A stretch of DNA of 64,000 nucleotides from Roseateles noduli. GTDB lineage: Bacteria > Pseudomonadota > Gammaproteobacteria > Burkholderiales > Burkholderiaceae_C. The DNA lies in assembly GCA_002205125.1 (NCBI GenBank), contig NIOE01000007.1, positions 310,001 to 374,000 of the forward strand, written 5' to 3'. This document shows, one piece after another, positions 50,453 to 59,678 of the stretch. Every line of letters begins with the position of its first letter. Position 1 is the first letter of the stretch. A program made the translations under genes and the position numbers. Below the pieces are notes generated by a model. That model worked only from the letters and a program-made list of their open reading frames with translations, did no database searches and was not told the DNA's origin.

Positions 50453-51739
50453 CTACGGCGAGGGCGCCGAAGGCGCACCGTCTGGCGGGGCCGCCGGAGC
50501 CGTCTGACGATGCCCCGCCGCTGCCTTGTATCGCTTGACGAACGCATCCACCTCCGCCGGATCGATCACATCCTCCAGGCGGTCGAAGCCGTCCGGCGCG
50601 CGTTCTTCCACCATGTCGAGGATGTAGTCCAAGCCCTCCTGCCGGTTCAGCTCGACGATGCGCGCGCACATCGGTCGGCGTTCGGCCTCGTAGTGGTCGA
50701 GCGCCGTCTCCACGCGCCGTTCCTCGCGCAGCGCCCGCGCGATCGCCTCGGCGTCGAGGATCGCCTGCGTCGCGCCGTTCGAGCCGATCGGGTACATCGG
50801 ATGCGCCGCGTCGCCCAGCAGCGTGATGCGGCCGTGCCGCCAGCGCGGCAGCGGATCGCGGTCGACCATCGGCCACTCCAGCAGCTGCGTCGCGCTGCCG
50901 ATCACACCCGGCACGTCCAGCCACGGGAAGCGCCAGCCGCCGAAGGTCGGCAGCAGATCGTCGATGGAGCCGGGCTTGTTCCAGTCCTCGCGCCCCGGCG
51001 CGGTGAGTCCGCCGCCGAGGCCGTCCTCGCGCAGGCGACGATCGCAGATCCAGTTGATCAGCTGCAGGCCGTCCGGTCGCGGCGGCGCGATCGGGTAGAC
51101 GACGAACTTCGCGCGGCGGTGGCCCGCCTGCACCATCGTGCGTCCGTCGAGGAAAGGCTTCGCGAGCGAGGTGCCTCGCCACATCATCATCCCGTTCCAG
51201 CGCGGCGCGCCCTCGTCGGGATGGAACTGCCGGCGGATCGCCGAATGGATGCCGTCCGCCGCGATCAGCAGATCGGCGCGTCGCTCGACCGGCGCGCCGC
51301 TGGCGTCGGTCCCTTGCACGATGACGCTCTCGCCCTCCGTCCGAGCACCGGTGGTGCGCCAGCCGCTGACGACGCGCTGCGCGCCGAGCCGCGCCGTCGC
51401 CTCGCGCCACAGCATCAGCTGCAGCTCGCCGCGATGCACGCTGAACTGCGGGTGGCTGTAGCCGCCGGCCAGGCCGCGGCGGTCCTCGTAGATCGTCTGG
51501 CCGTGCCGGTTGGCGAAGATCAGCGCCGAGGTCGGCACCGCCATCGCCTGCAGCGCCGGCATCAGTCCCAGTCCGTCGAGCACCGCCACCGCGTGCGGCA
51601 GCAGGTTGATGCCGACGCCCAACGGTCTGAGTTCCGCCGTGGCCTCGCAGACGGTCACGCGGTGGCCGTCGCGCTGCAGCGCCAGCGCCGCGGTCAGTCC
51701 GCCGATGCCGCCACCGGCGATCAGGATGTCGAGGGCCAT
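50453..51739 (-). CDS. FAD-dependent monooxygenase (PhzS-like)
   Basis: 428 residues. GxGxxG FAD motif at 8-13 (AGGGIGGL), the DG motif (ADLLIAADGIHSAIR) and the GD motif (LLGDAAHPMYPIGSNG). Class A flavoprotein hydroxylase. Substrate not known; aromatic or heterocyclic compounds are usual. Divergent from a MarR regulator, which probably controls it. Confidence 0.85.
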   Translation of the reverse strand: MALDILIAGGGIGGLTAALALQRDGHRVTVCEATAELRPLGVGINLLPHAVAVLDGLGLMPALQAMAVPTSALIFANRHGQTIYEDRRGLAGGYSHPQFSVHRGELQLMLWREATARLGAQRVVSGWRTTGARTEGESVIVQGTDASGAPVERRADLLIAADGIHSAIRRQFHPDEGAPRWNGMMMWRGTSLAKPFLDGRTMVQAGHRRAKFVVYPIAPPRPDGLQLINWICDRRLREDGLGGGLTAPGREDWNKPGSIDDLLPTFGGWRFPWLDVPGVIGSATQLLEWPMVDRDPLPRWRHGRITLLGDAAHPMYPIGSNGATQAILDAEAIARALREERRVETALDHYEAERRPMCARIVELNRQEGLDYILDMVEERAPDGFDRLEDVIDPAEVDAFVKRYKAAAGHRQTAPAAPPDGAPSAPSP

Positions 51740-51829
51740 GGGGATCTCCAGGCGTCGTGGAAGGTGATGCGGCGCCGCCCTGGCGGGCAGGCGACCGTAC
51801 GGTCCGATCGAGTCAGGGTAAGCGAGATA

Positions 51830-51844
51830 GTTGCGCTATGCAAC
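51830..51844. promoter_or_regulatory. MarR-type operator dyad
   Basis: Perfect 5-base dyad GTTGC, 5-base spacer, GCAAC between the divergent monooxygenase and MarR genes, close to the TTGC/GCAA half-sites many MarR proteins bind. Confidence 0.55.
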
Positions 51845-51863
51845 AGTACCTAAGCTGATCCCG

Positions 51864-52382
51864 ATGAGCCGATCCAAGCCGTCGAACACCGTCCCCGAGC
51901 CGCCGGAAGCGCCCTTGCTGCCCGTGCCCGGGCTGGATTACGGCGTCCTCGACGACCTGCTCGGCTATGCGCTGCGGCGCGCCCAGAATGCGCTCTACCT
52001 GGACTTCTACCGGGCGACGGCGGAGCTCGACGTGAGCCCGCAGCGTTTTGCTGCGCTGGTGCTCGTCGGACGCAACCCGGGCATGCGGCAGGGGCTGCTC
52101 GCGCAGGCGATGGGCTTGCATCGCAGCGGCGCGTTGCGATTGACGGACTGGCTCACCGACCGCGGCTGGGTGGAACGGCGCGACGACGCCGAAGATGCGC
52201 GCCGCTGGGGCCTGTTCCTGACGACGGCGGGCAAGCGTCAGCTCACGGTGCTGGAGCGCCGCGTGCGCGCGCACGACGAGCGTCTGATGAACGGACTCGG
52301 AGAGCGCGCCGCGCGCCTGAAGGCGGACCTGGAACGCCTGGCGGAGATCGCCGCGACGATCACTGATGACAACGACGGATAA
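51864..52382 (+). CDS. MarR family transcriptional regulator
   Basis: 172 residues from ATG 51864. Winged HTH at about 50-125 (MRQGLLAQAMGLHRSGALRLTDWLTDRGWVERRDD), with flanking dimer helices. Probably represses the divergent monooxygenase and the following receptor gene until an aromatic ligand binds. The TctC gene is 18 nt downstream. Confidence 0.85.
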   Translation: MSRSKPSNTVPEPPEAPLLPVPGLDYGVLDDLLGYALRRAQNALYLDFYRATAELDVSPQRFAALVLVGRNPGMRQGLLAQAMGLHRSGALRLTDWLTDRGWVERRDDAEDARRWGLFLTTAGKRQLTVLERRVRAHDERLMNGLGERAARLKADLERLAEIAATITDDNDG

Positions 52383-52400
52383 CAACGACGGAGACAAGCG

Positions 52401-53396
52401 ATGAACGACCTCGATCGGAAGCTCAACCGCCGCGATGCCGGCGTGCTGCTCGGCGCAGCGCTGGCGGGCCTGGCCGGACCGCTGCGCGCGCAGACCGCGG
52501 CGATGCCGCGCATCCTCGTCGGCTTCCCCGCCGGCGGTTCGGTGGACGTCAGCGCGCGGCGCCTCGCCGAGGCCTGGCGCGGTCGTCTCGCGGAGAACGT
52601 GCTGGTCGAGCAGCGCGTCGGCGCCGGCGGCCGGCTCGCGGTGACCGCGCTGCGCGACGCGCCGCCCGACGGCGGCACGATGCTCGTGAGCCCGTCCTCG
52701 ATGTTCACGATCTACCCGCACGTCTACCGCAAGCTGGCCTACAAGCCGGAGACCGACGCGATCGCGGTCTCCCCGATGGCCAACGCGACCTGCGGCTTCG
52801 GCGTAGGCCCGATGGTGCCAGCCACGGTGAAGACGATGGGCGACTTCGCCGCCTGGGCCAAGGCGCATCCGGAGCAGTCGTCCTACGCCTCGCCCGCAGC
52901 CGGCGCGATGCCGCACTTCCTCGGCGACCAGTTCAAGCGCGCCGCCGGCATCTCGCTCACGCACGTGCCGTACCGCGGCGCCGCGCCCGGCCTGCAGGAC
53001 CTGATGGGCGGACAGATCGCCTCCGGCTGCTTCCTGCTGGGCGACCTGCTGCCCTACGTCGCCGGAGGCCGCGTGCGCATCCTCGGCGTCACCGACCACG
53101 AGCGCTCGCGCTTCGCGCCGGAGGTGCCCACCTTCGCCGAGCAGGGCTTCAAGGGCATCATCGGTGTCGAGACCTACGGCCTGTTCCTGCCGCCCAAGAC
53201 GCCGGCCGCCGTCGTCGACAAGGTGTTCGACCTGGTCCGCGTCGCGCTGCGCGAGAAGCAGGTCGTCGAAGGCCTGGCCAAGCTGGGTTGCGAGCCGCTG
53301 GCGATGCAGCCGGCGGACTACGCGCGCCGTCTCGCGGCCGAACGCACGCAGTGGGGACCGATCGTGGCGGCGTCCGGGTTCTCGTCGGACGATTGA
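52401..53396 (+). CDS. Bug/TctC family substrate-binding protein
   Basis: 331 residues. N-terminal twin-arginine-like signal (NRRDAGVLLGAALAGL). Bug pattern: LVGFPAGGSVDVSAR, VEQRVGAGGRLA, HVPYRGAAPGLQDLMGG and the late GLFLPPKTP. Periplasmic receptor for small carboxylates; no TctAB membrane genes are adjacent. The last 79 nt overlap the convergent MFS gene. Confidence 0.88.
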   Translation: MNDLDRKLNRRDAGVLLGAALAGLAGPLRAQTAAMPRILVGFPAGGSVDVSARRLAEAWRGRLAENVLVEQRVGAGGRLAVTALRDAPPDGGTMLVSPSSMFTIYPHVYRKLAYKPETDAIAVSPMANATCGFGVGPMVPATVKTMGDFAAWAKAHPEQSSYASPAAGAMPHFLGDQFKRAAGISLTHVPYRGAAPGLQDLMGGQIASGCFLLGDLLPYVAGGRVRILGVTDHERSRFAPEVPTFAEQGFKGIIGVETYGLFLPPKTPAAVVDKVFDLVRVALREKQVVEGLAKLGCEPLAMQPADYARRLAAERTQWGPIVAASGFSSDD

Positions 53397-54538
53397 GCGA
53401 GCCGCCGCCACGCGAAGAGTGCCAGCGGGATCGCGAGCAGCGACAACGCGAGCGCCAGACCGCCTGCGGCGCTCCACCCCCAGCGTTCGACGACCGTGCC
53501 CATCAGCGGCGGGCCGAGCAGCGCGCCCGAGGCACCGAATTGCGTGAGGCGTCCGCTGGCGAGCGACAGCCGCGCCGGCGTCCGCGCGGCCAGTGGCAGC
53601 AGCGCGAAGACCAGGCTCGGGAACACGCCGGACGCCGCGTTGATGCCGATGGCGAGCGCCGCCTGCCAGGTGGGCGTGCCGCCGTCGCGCATCACGCCGA
53701 GATAGAGCAGGCCCGACACGCCCAGCGAGAGGACCATGCCCACGGCGATCGCACGGGACAGGGCGCCGTGGCGACGCAGCAGCCACGCGCCGATCGCGCT
53801 CGCGGGCACGTTGGCCAGCGCTGCCGCGGCGGTCCAGGTGCCGGCGTCGCTCAAGGACATGCCGCCTTGCGTGAGCAGGCTGGGCAGCAACGCGAGCAGG
53901 CCGACCTCCGCGATCGCGTACATGCCGAAGGCGGCGACCAGCGCCCACAGCAGCGCGCCGGTCGGTCCCGGTGGATGGCGGGATTCGACGGCGTGCGGGT
54001 CGTCGTCCACGCGGATGGCCCACAGGCCGATCCACAACAGCAGGCCGCCCGCGACGCTCAGCGCCTGCGCGGGCCGCCAGCCGGCCCAGCCCGCCGCGTG
54101 CGCATAGGCCCACGCGCCGATGGCCATGCCGACCGGGAGGAAGGTGCTCCAGAGCGCCATCGCCGCAGCCTGGCGCCGGCCTTCGGCCGCGCGGGCGATC
54201 AGCACCGGCGCGGCGACCACGATGGCGAGATAACCGAGGCTCTCGACCAGCCGCGCCAGCGCGAGCAAGGCCAGGCCGTGGGCGAATCCCGCCGCCGCCG
54301 AGCCGGCGGCCAGCGCCAGCACCGCCACCGCCAGCGCACGCTTCAACCCGAGGCGCGGCAGCCAGCGACCCGCCGCGCCGCCCAGCGTGGCGCCGCAGAT
54401 TTCGAGCAGCGAGGTCAACGCGGCCATCGCGGCGAGGCCGAGCTGGAGCTCGCGGGCGATCGGCGGCGACAGCGCGGCCAGCTTGCCCAATTGGGCCGCG
54501 GCGAACACGCCGCAGAGGTAGTACAGCAAAATCCTCAC
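53318..54538 (-). CDS. MFS transporter
   Basis: 406 residues from GTG 54538 with GGAGG six bases upstream. About 12 helices in two halves joined by an acidic loop. Possible exporter of aromatic or drug-like compounds. Its last 25 codons run inside the convergent TctC gene and read as a basic tail, so the tail may be non-essential. Confidence 0.85.
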   Translation of the reverse strand: MRILLYYLCGVFAAAQLGKLAALSPPIARELQLGLAAMAALTSLLEICGATLGGAAGRWLPRLGLKRALAVAVLALAAGSAAAGFAHGLALLALARLVESLGYLAIVVAAPVLIARAAEGRRQAAAMALWSTFLPVGMAIGAWAYAHAAGWAGWRPAQALSVAGGLLLWIGLWAIRVDDDPHAVESRHPPGPTGALLWALVAAFGMYAIAEVGLLALLPSLLTQGGMSLSDAGTWTAAAALANVPASAIGAWLLRRHGALSRAIAVGMVLSLGVSGLLYLGVMRDGGTPTWQAALAIGINAASGVFPSLVFALLPLAARTPARLSLASGRLTQFGASGALLGPPLMGTVVERWGWSAAGGLALALSLLAIPLALFAWRRLAQSSDENPDAATIGPHCVRSAARRRA

Positions 54539-54566
54539 TTCGGTCCTCCGGTACCGATCATCCTGA

Positions 54567-54650
54567 ACATCGACATCGACATCGACATCGACATCGACAT
54601 CGACATCGACATCGACATCGACATCGACATCGACATCGACATCGACATCG
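54567..54650. repeat. Fourteen perfect tandem copies of a hexamer (ACATCG)
   Basis: 84 bases of ACATCG without a mismatch, in the 146-base gap between the divergent MFS and XRE genes. It starts 29 nt from the MFS start codon and ends 34 nt before the XRE start codon, so it lies inside the promoter region of both. Confidence 0.95.
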
Positions 54651-54684
54651 ATCCTTCCTTCTTCCGATTGCCCGCCGCCGCGCC

Positions 54685-55251
54685 ATGAACCACTCGCCGC
54701 TGCTCTCCTGCGATGCCCGCCAGCTCGGCCGCAGCCTGCGTCAATGGCGCACGCTGCGCCGCCTGAAGCAGGGCGCGGTCGGTGCCGAACTGGGCGTGTC
54801 GCAGACGACGGTGTCGCGCTGGGAATCGGGCATCGCCGCGCCGTCGCTGGACGAGCAGCAGGCGCTGCGGCGGCTGATGGCTGCGAGGCTGGACAGCGCC
54901 GCCGATTTCGAACTTGGCCGCCTGGTCGAACGGGCGCCTGGCGCGGTGCATCTGATCTGTGATCTCAGCCATCGTCTGCTGGCGATGTCGCGCGGTCGCG
55001 AACACCATTGCCGCCTGCCGCGCTCCGAGTTGATCGGACGCGCGTTGTGGTGCTACGCCACGCCGGAGATCGTCGCGCAGGAAGCGCGGCTCGACGCGCT
55101 CGGCTGGTACGAGCCGGCGCCCGGCGCGGTGGAGTTCGATACCGGCGCCTCGGTGGAACAGGACATGCCCATCCTGCCGAGCCGGATGCGCTGGGTGCGC
55201 TTCCAGCTCTCGGACGGGAGCTTCGTGCGGTTGACCGAGACGATCTCGTAA
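54685..55251 (+). CDS. XRE family regulator with C-terminal domain
   Basis: 188 residues. HTH at about 12-65 (LRQWRTLRRLKQGAVGAELGVSQTTVSRWESG), followed by a C-terminal ligand-type domain (about 85-185) with RELIGRALWCYAT-like pattern. Divergent from the MFS gene with a hexamer tract between, so a regulator of that transporter is likely. Confidence 0.8.
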   Translation: MNHSPLLSCDARQLGRSLRQWRTLRRLKQGAVGAELGVSQTTVSRWESGIAAPSLDEQQALRRLMAARLDSAADFELGRLVERAPGAVHLICDLSHRLLAMSRGREHHCRLPRSELIGRALWCYATPEIVAQEARLDALGWYEPAPGAVEFDTGASVEQDMPILPSRMRWVRFQLSDGSFVRLTETIS

Positions 55252-55320
55252 GGCGGCCATGCCGCGAGGCTACGGACTGCCTCGCACGCCGTCCACGAAT
55301 AAAAGATTCACTGCGCCGAT

Positions 55321-56700
55321 TCAGCGCGGAAGCAGGCGCAGCCGCAGCGGCGTCGCCGGACGCAGCGTGATGTTGAGCACCGGGGTCGGCGGCGGCGCTT
55401 CGGGCACCGGCGCGAGGCGATGCCGTTGCAGCACCATCGCCGCGATCAGCGTGATCTCCATCAGCGCGAAGTGACTGCCGAGGCACACCCGCGGACCCGC
55501 GCCGAAGGGCATCCAGGCGCCGCGCGGGATCTCGCGATGGCCCGCCGCCGGATCGAAGCGTTCCGGGCGGAAGGCATCGGGCTCGTCGAACCAGCGCGGG
55601 TCGCGCTGGATCACGCCCGGGGTCAGGCGGATCATCGCGCCGCGCTTGAGGCGCAATCCGGCCACTTCCATCTCTCCGGTCAGTTGGCGGGAGAAGAGGG
55701 CGGGCGCCGGCGGATACAGGCGCAGCGTCTCCTTGATGCACAGGCTCAGCCACGGCAGGCGGGTCAGGTCCGCCGCGGTCGGCGTCCGGCCGCCGAGCAC
55801 GGCGTCGACCTCGTCGGCCGCGCGTCGTTGCGCGTCGGGATTCGACGCCATGCACCAGCCCCACCAGGTCAGCGCGGCGGCGCTGGTCTCGTGGCCGGCC
55901 AGGAAGGTCGTCATGCATTCGTCGCGCAGGGCGGTGTCGTCGAGCGCGACACCGTCAGCGTCGCGCAGCGACATCAGCATCGCGAGGAGGTCGTCCGGCG
56001 GCGGCTCGCCGCGCAGCGCGCGCTCGCGGCGTCCGGCGAGATGGCCGCGGATCAGCGTGTCCAATGCCCGGAGCGCGCGGCGCTTGCCGCGCTTCCACGG
56101 CGCCCACAGCGGCGCGCTGACCGGCACGTACATCTCGCCCATCGCGATCCGGCCGAGCTCGTGCACCGCCCAGGAGGCCTCGGCGACGACGGCCTCGCGC
56201 TCCCCGGTCGAGAACAGCGTGCGCAGGATCACGTCCATCGTGAGCAGCGTCATCAGCTGTTCGAAGTCGATGTCCGATGGGCCGGATCCAGCGGCGGGTC
56301 GATCGAGGGCGCGATGGGCGGCATCGACCATCAGCGGGACGAAGCCCTGCACGCGCTGCGGTGCGAAGCCCGGCTGCAGCAGCTTGCGCTGACGCTGCCA
56401 GGCCGGGCCTTCCGCAACGAGGACGCTCTGCCCGTGCGCGTCGGCGAAGACCTGCGTCGCGCGCTCCCAGCGGATCATCCCGTCGTGACCGGCGATCAGC
56501 AGCTCGCGGACCTGATCGGGATGGAAGAAGTTGAAGTCGTCCAGGCCGAGCAGGCGCTGGTGGACGACGTCGCCGTATTGCTGCTGCAGCCGCTGCATGT
56601 GGCCGAGGTAGTCGCGGCGCATGGACAGCACTTCGGGCAGACCGGCCCAGCGCGGACGCGGGCCGGGAACGGCTTCGGGGATCGCAAGGACGTGGCTCAT
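55321..56700 (-). CDS. Cytochrome P450
   Basis: 459 residues from ATG 56700. I-helix AGHETSAAAL, K-helix ETLRLYPPAP (ExxR), and heme loop FGAGPRVCLGSHFA with the axial Cys. The similarity in pattern is to the CYP102/CYP4-like group of bacterial class P450s, soluble and without N-terminal anchor. Substrate unknown. Divergent from an AraC regulator. Confidence 0.92.
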   Translation of the reverse strand: MSHVLAIPEAVPGPRPRWAGLPEVLSMRRDYLGHMQRLQQQYGDVVHQRLLGLDDFNFFHPDQVRELLIAGHDGMIRWERATQVFADAHGQSVLVAEGPAWQRQRKLLQPGFAPQRVQGFVPLMVDAAHRALDRPAAGSGPSDIDFEQLMTLLTMDVILRTLFSTGEREAVVAEASWAVHELGRIAMGEMYVPVSAPLWAPWKRGKRRALRALDTLIRGHLAGRRERALRGEPPPDDLLAMLMSLRDADGVALDDTALRDECMTTFLAGHETSAAALTWWGWCMASNPDAQRRAADEVDAVLGGRTPTAADLTRLPWLSLCIKETLRLYPPAPALFSRQLTGEMEVAGLRLKRGAMIRLTPGVIQRDPRWFDEPDAFRPERFDPAAGHREIPRGAWMPFGAGPRVCLGSHFALMEITLIAAMVLQRHRLAPVPEAPPPTPVLNITLRPATPLRLRLLPR

Positions 56701-56790
56701 GGCGTCGCATGGTCGCCGGCCCATTCCTCTGCGTCTTGAATCGAAGCGACATCGCCCAGGTGCGTACTGCCTCCGCCTAGACTGCTACGC

Positions 56791-57693
56791 ATGGACGCTC
56801 CCCTGCATCCCGGTACCGTCGCCCGCCTGCATATCCCGCCTCGCTCGCTGGAGGGTTGTCTCTACGCCTATCTTTGGCGGGACCTGTCTGCGGCGACCAC
56901 GCAAGGCGACACCTTGTCCGACACCCAATGCCAGAGCTGGTTCCCCGCGACGCCGCTGTGCGGCCTCAGCTGGGCCCTGAGCGGGCGCGTGCGGGAGCTG
57001 GACGTCGAGACGGACAGCGCCGGCGATGGCGAGTCCGGCCCCTGGCTGCCACGGAGCGTCATCGGCGGCCCGCGCGGAGGCCCTAAGCGCTTCCAGGCGA
57101 CGCCAGACTGCCGTGCTTTCATGGTCGCCATCCGGCCGGAGGCGCTGCAGGCGATGACGGGCGTCGACCTCGGCCAGCTCAAGGACCGGATGCTGCCGTT
57201 GTCGTTCATCGAGGATCCCGCGTGGCAGGCGCTCGACGCGGCGATGCTCGCGGCCCGGGACGAACAGACCGCCCGGCGCACGCTGGAGGACTTCCTGCTG
57301 CCGCGTTGGCGCGCCGTGCGCGACGAGGTGCTGGCGGACGATCCGCCGCCCCGCGGCTACGCCGGGTGGATGCAACACCTGGCCCTGCGTGCGATCGCGG
57401 CGGGCCACGGACGCAGCGTCCGGCAGGCGGAGCGCCGCATCAAGCAATGGAGCGGCCAGAGCCTGCGCGCGTTGCGCCTCGTTAGCCGCGCCGAAGCCGC
57501 CTTCCAGCAGGTGCGGAAGCTCGACGAGGACGAAGGTGCCGTGATCTGGAGCGCGCTGGCGCAGGACCACGGCTACGCCGACCAGGCGCACCTGTGCCGC
57601 GAGACCCGCCGCCTCAGCGGCTTCAGCCCCGAGGAGCTGCGCCGCCGCGTCGCCCAGGACGAGGCGTTCTGGGCCTACCGCGTCTGGGTCTGA
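56791..57693 (+). CDS. AraC family transcriptional regulator
   Basis: 300 residues. N-terminal sensory part, C-terminal double HTH (about 205-290; RSVRQAERRIKQWSGQSLRAL, then HGYADQAHLCRETRRLSGFSPEEL). Divergent from the P450 gene with 90 nt between, so it is the likely regulator. Confidence 0.88.
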   Translation: MDAPLHPGTVARLHIPPRSLEGCLYAYLWRDLSAATTQGDTLSDTQCQSWFPATPLCGLSWALSGRVRELDVETDSAGDGESGPWLPRSVIGGPRGGPKRFQATPDCRAFMVAIRPEALQAMTGVDLGQLKDRMLPLSFIEDPAWQALDAAMLAARDEQTARRTLEDFLLPRWRAVRDEVLADDPPPRGYAGWMQHLALRAIAAGHGRSVRQAERRIKQWSGQSLRALRLVSRAEAAFQQVRKLDEDEGAVIWSALAQDHGYADQAHLCRETRRLSGFSPEELRRRVAQDEAFWAYRVWV

Positions 57694-57729
57694 GGGAGCC
57701 GTCACGCGCCATCGAGGACAATCGCCCCC

Positions 57730-59607
57730 ATGGCTGTCCTCTCCCTCTCCAACGCCCACCTCGCTTTCGGCCACGTGCCGCTGCTCGACGGCGCCAATTT
57801 CTCCCTCGAAACCGGCGACCGCGTCGGCCTGATCGGTCGCAACGGGACCGGCAAGTCCTCGATGCTGAAGGTCCTCGCGGGCATCGAGAAGCTCGACGAC
57901 GGGCTGCTGCAGCTCGAAAAGGGCCTGACCAGCGTCTACGTCCCGCAGGAACCCGAGCTGCGTCCGGAGGCGACGATCTTCGACGTCGTCAGCGAAGGCG
58001 TCGCCGAGGCCAAGGCGCTGCGCGAACGCTACGAGGCGCATGACGAGAACGACGACCTCGGCTGGGTGCAGGAGCGCATCGAGCAGATCGGCGCCTGGAA
58101 CTGGGAGCAGCGCGTCGACGAGACGCTGCACCGCCTGGACCTGGACGGCGGCCGCAGGATCGGCGAACTCTCCGGCGGTCTGAAGAAGCGCGTCGCGCTG
58201 GCCCGCGCGCTGGTCGCGCAGCCCGACGTGCTGCTGCTCGACGAACCGACCAACCACCTGGACCTCGACGCGATCCGCTGGCTCGAAGAGCTGCTGAACG
58301 GCTTCAAGGGCTCGCTGCTGCTGATCACCCACGATCGCGCGTTCCTGGACAACGTCGCCAACCGCATCGTCGAACTCGACCGCGGCCAGCTGCGCGGCTA
58401 TCCCGGCAACTTCGCCGCCTTCCAGGCCGCCAAGGCCTACGAGCTGGAGAACGAAGCGCTGGCCAACGCCCGCTTCGACAAGCTGCTGGCCCAGGAGGAA
58501 GTCTGGATCCGCAAGGGCGTCGAAGCCCGCCGTACCCGCAGCGTCGCCCGTGTGCAGCGCCTGCACGAGATGCGCAACGAGCGTCAGGCCCGCCGCGACG
58601 TGCAGGGCAAGGTCCGGCTGGACGTCGCCACCGGCGATTCGAGCGGCAAGATCGTGGCCGAGCTGGAAGGCGTGTCCAAGCGCTTCGGCGATCGCGTGAT
58701 CGTCGACGGCTTCACCGGCACCATCCTGCGCGGCGACAAGGTCGGCCTGATCGGCCCGAACGGCGCCGGCAAGACGACGCTGCTGAAGATGATCCTCGGC
58801 GAACTGCCGCCCGACAGCGGCGCGGTGCGCCTGGGCACGAAGATGTCGGTCGCCTACTTCGACCAGATGCGCGACGCGCTCAACCTCAGCGCGACGCTGG
58901 CCGACACGATCAGCCCCGGCAGCGAGTGGATCGAGATCGGCAACCAGCGCAAGCACGTCAAGAGCTACCTGAGCGACTTCCTGTTCTCTCCGGCGCGGGC
59001 GGAATCGCCGGTGTCCAGCCTGTCCGGCGGCGAGCGCAACCGGCTGCTGCTGGCGCGCCTGTTCGCGCGGCCCGCCAACGTGCTGGTGCTGGACGAACCG
59101 ACCAACGACCTGGACATCGAGACGCTGGAGCTGCTGGAGGAACTCCTGGCCGAGTACGACGGCACCGTGTTCCTGGTCAGCCATGACCGGCGCTTCCTGG
59201 ACAACGTCGTGACCTCGACCATCGTCAGCGAAGGCGGCGGCAAGTGGCGCGAGTACGAAGGCGACATCGAGGACTGGTTGCAGCAGTCGCAACGCGCCGC
59301 CGAGATCAAGGCGCGCCAGGCCCCGGCCGCCGCGCCCACACCGGCGCCCGCACCGGCCCCCGCGCCGGCGCCGGTCGTCGCCACCAAGCGCAAGCTCAGC
59401 TACAAGGAACAGCGCGAGCTGGACGAGATCCCCAAGCAGATTGGCGCGCTCGAAACCGAGCAGAAGCACCTGCAGGCGCTGCTCAACAGCACCGAGCTGT
59501 ACCAGCAGGGCGCCGGCCGCATCACCGAAGTCACCAACCGCGCCGCCGAGATCGACGACGAGCTGCTGACGCTGATGACGCGCTGGGAAGAGCTCGACGG
59601 GAAGTGA
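57730..59607 (+). CDS. uup: ABC-F ATPase Uup
   Basis: 625 residues. Two ABC domains (Walker A GRNGTGKSSM and GPNGAGKTTL, signatures LSGGLKKR and LSGGERNR, Walker B LLLDEPTNHLDL and LVLDEPTNDLDI), an Ala/Pro linker near 535-557 and a C-terminal coiled-coil domain. No transmembrane part. Uup acts on ribosomes or on DNA branch structures and lowers transposon excision. Confidence 0.93.
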   Translation: MAVLSLSNAHLAFGHVPLLDGANFSLETGDRVGLIGRNGTGKSSMLKVLAGIEKLDDGLLQLEKGLTSVYVPQEPELRPEATIFDVVSEGVAEAKALRERYEAHDENDDLGWVQERIEQIGAWNWEQRVDETLHRLDLDGGRRIGELSGGLKKRVALARALVAQPDVLLLDEPTNHLDLDAIRWLEELLNGFKGSLLLITHDRAFLDNVANRIVELDRGQLRGYPGNFAAFQAAKAYELENEALANARFDKLLAQEEVWIRKGVEARRTRSVARVQRLHEMRNERQARRDVQGKVRLDVATGDSSGKIVAELEGVSKRFGDRVIVDGFTGTILRGDKVGLIGPNGAGKTTLLKMILGELPPDSGAVRLGTKMSVAYFDQMRDALNLSATLADTISPGSEWIEIGNQRKHVKSYLSDFLFSPARAESPVSSLSGGERNRLLLARLFARPANVLVLDEPTNDLDIETLELLEELLAEYDGTVFLVSHDRRFLDNVVTSTIVSEGGGKWREYEGDIEDWLQQSQRAAEIKARQAPAAAPTPAPAPAPAPAPVVATKRKLSYKEQRELDEIPKQIGALETEQKHLQALLNSTELYQQGAGRITEVTNRAAEIDDELLTLMTRWEELDGK

Positions 59608-59678
59608 CGATCGCCCGGTGAACCCTTGAACCCGCGGCCCATCAGCCGCACTGATCGCCTTTCCAGAAGGAGATCGTG

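Noticed and set aside
54567-54650. CRISPR array or structured RNA
   Set aside because: The repeat unit is six bases with no spacers; it is a simple tandem repeat.
55264-55285. Hairpin GCGAGGC/GCCTCGC between XRE and P450 genes as a terminator
   Set aside because: The stem is perfect but no T-run follows on either strand.
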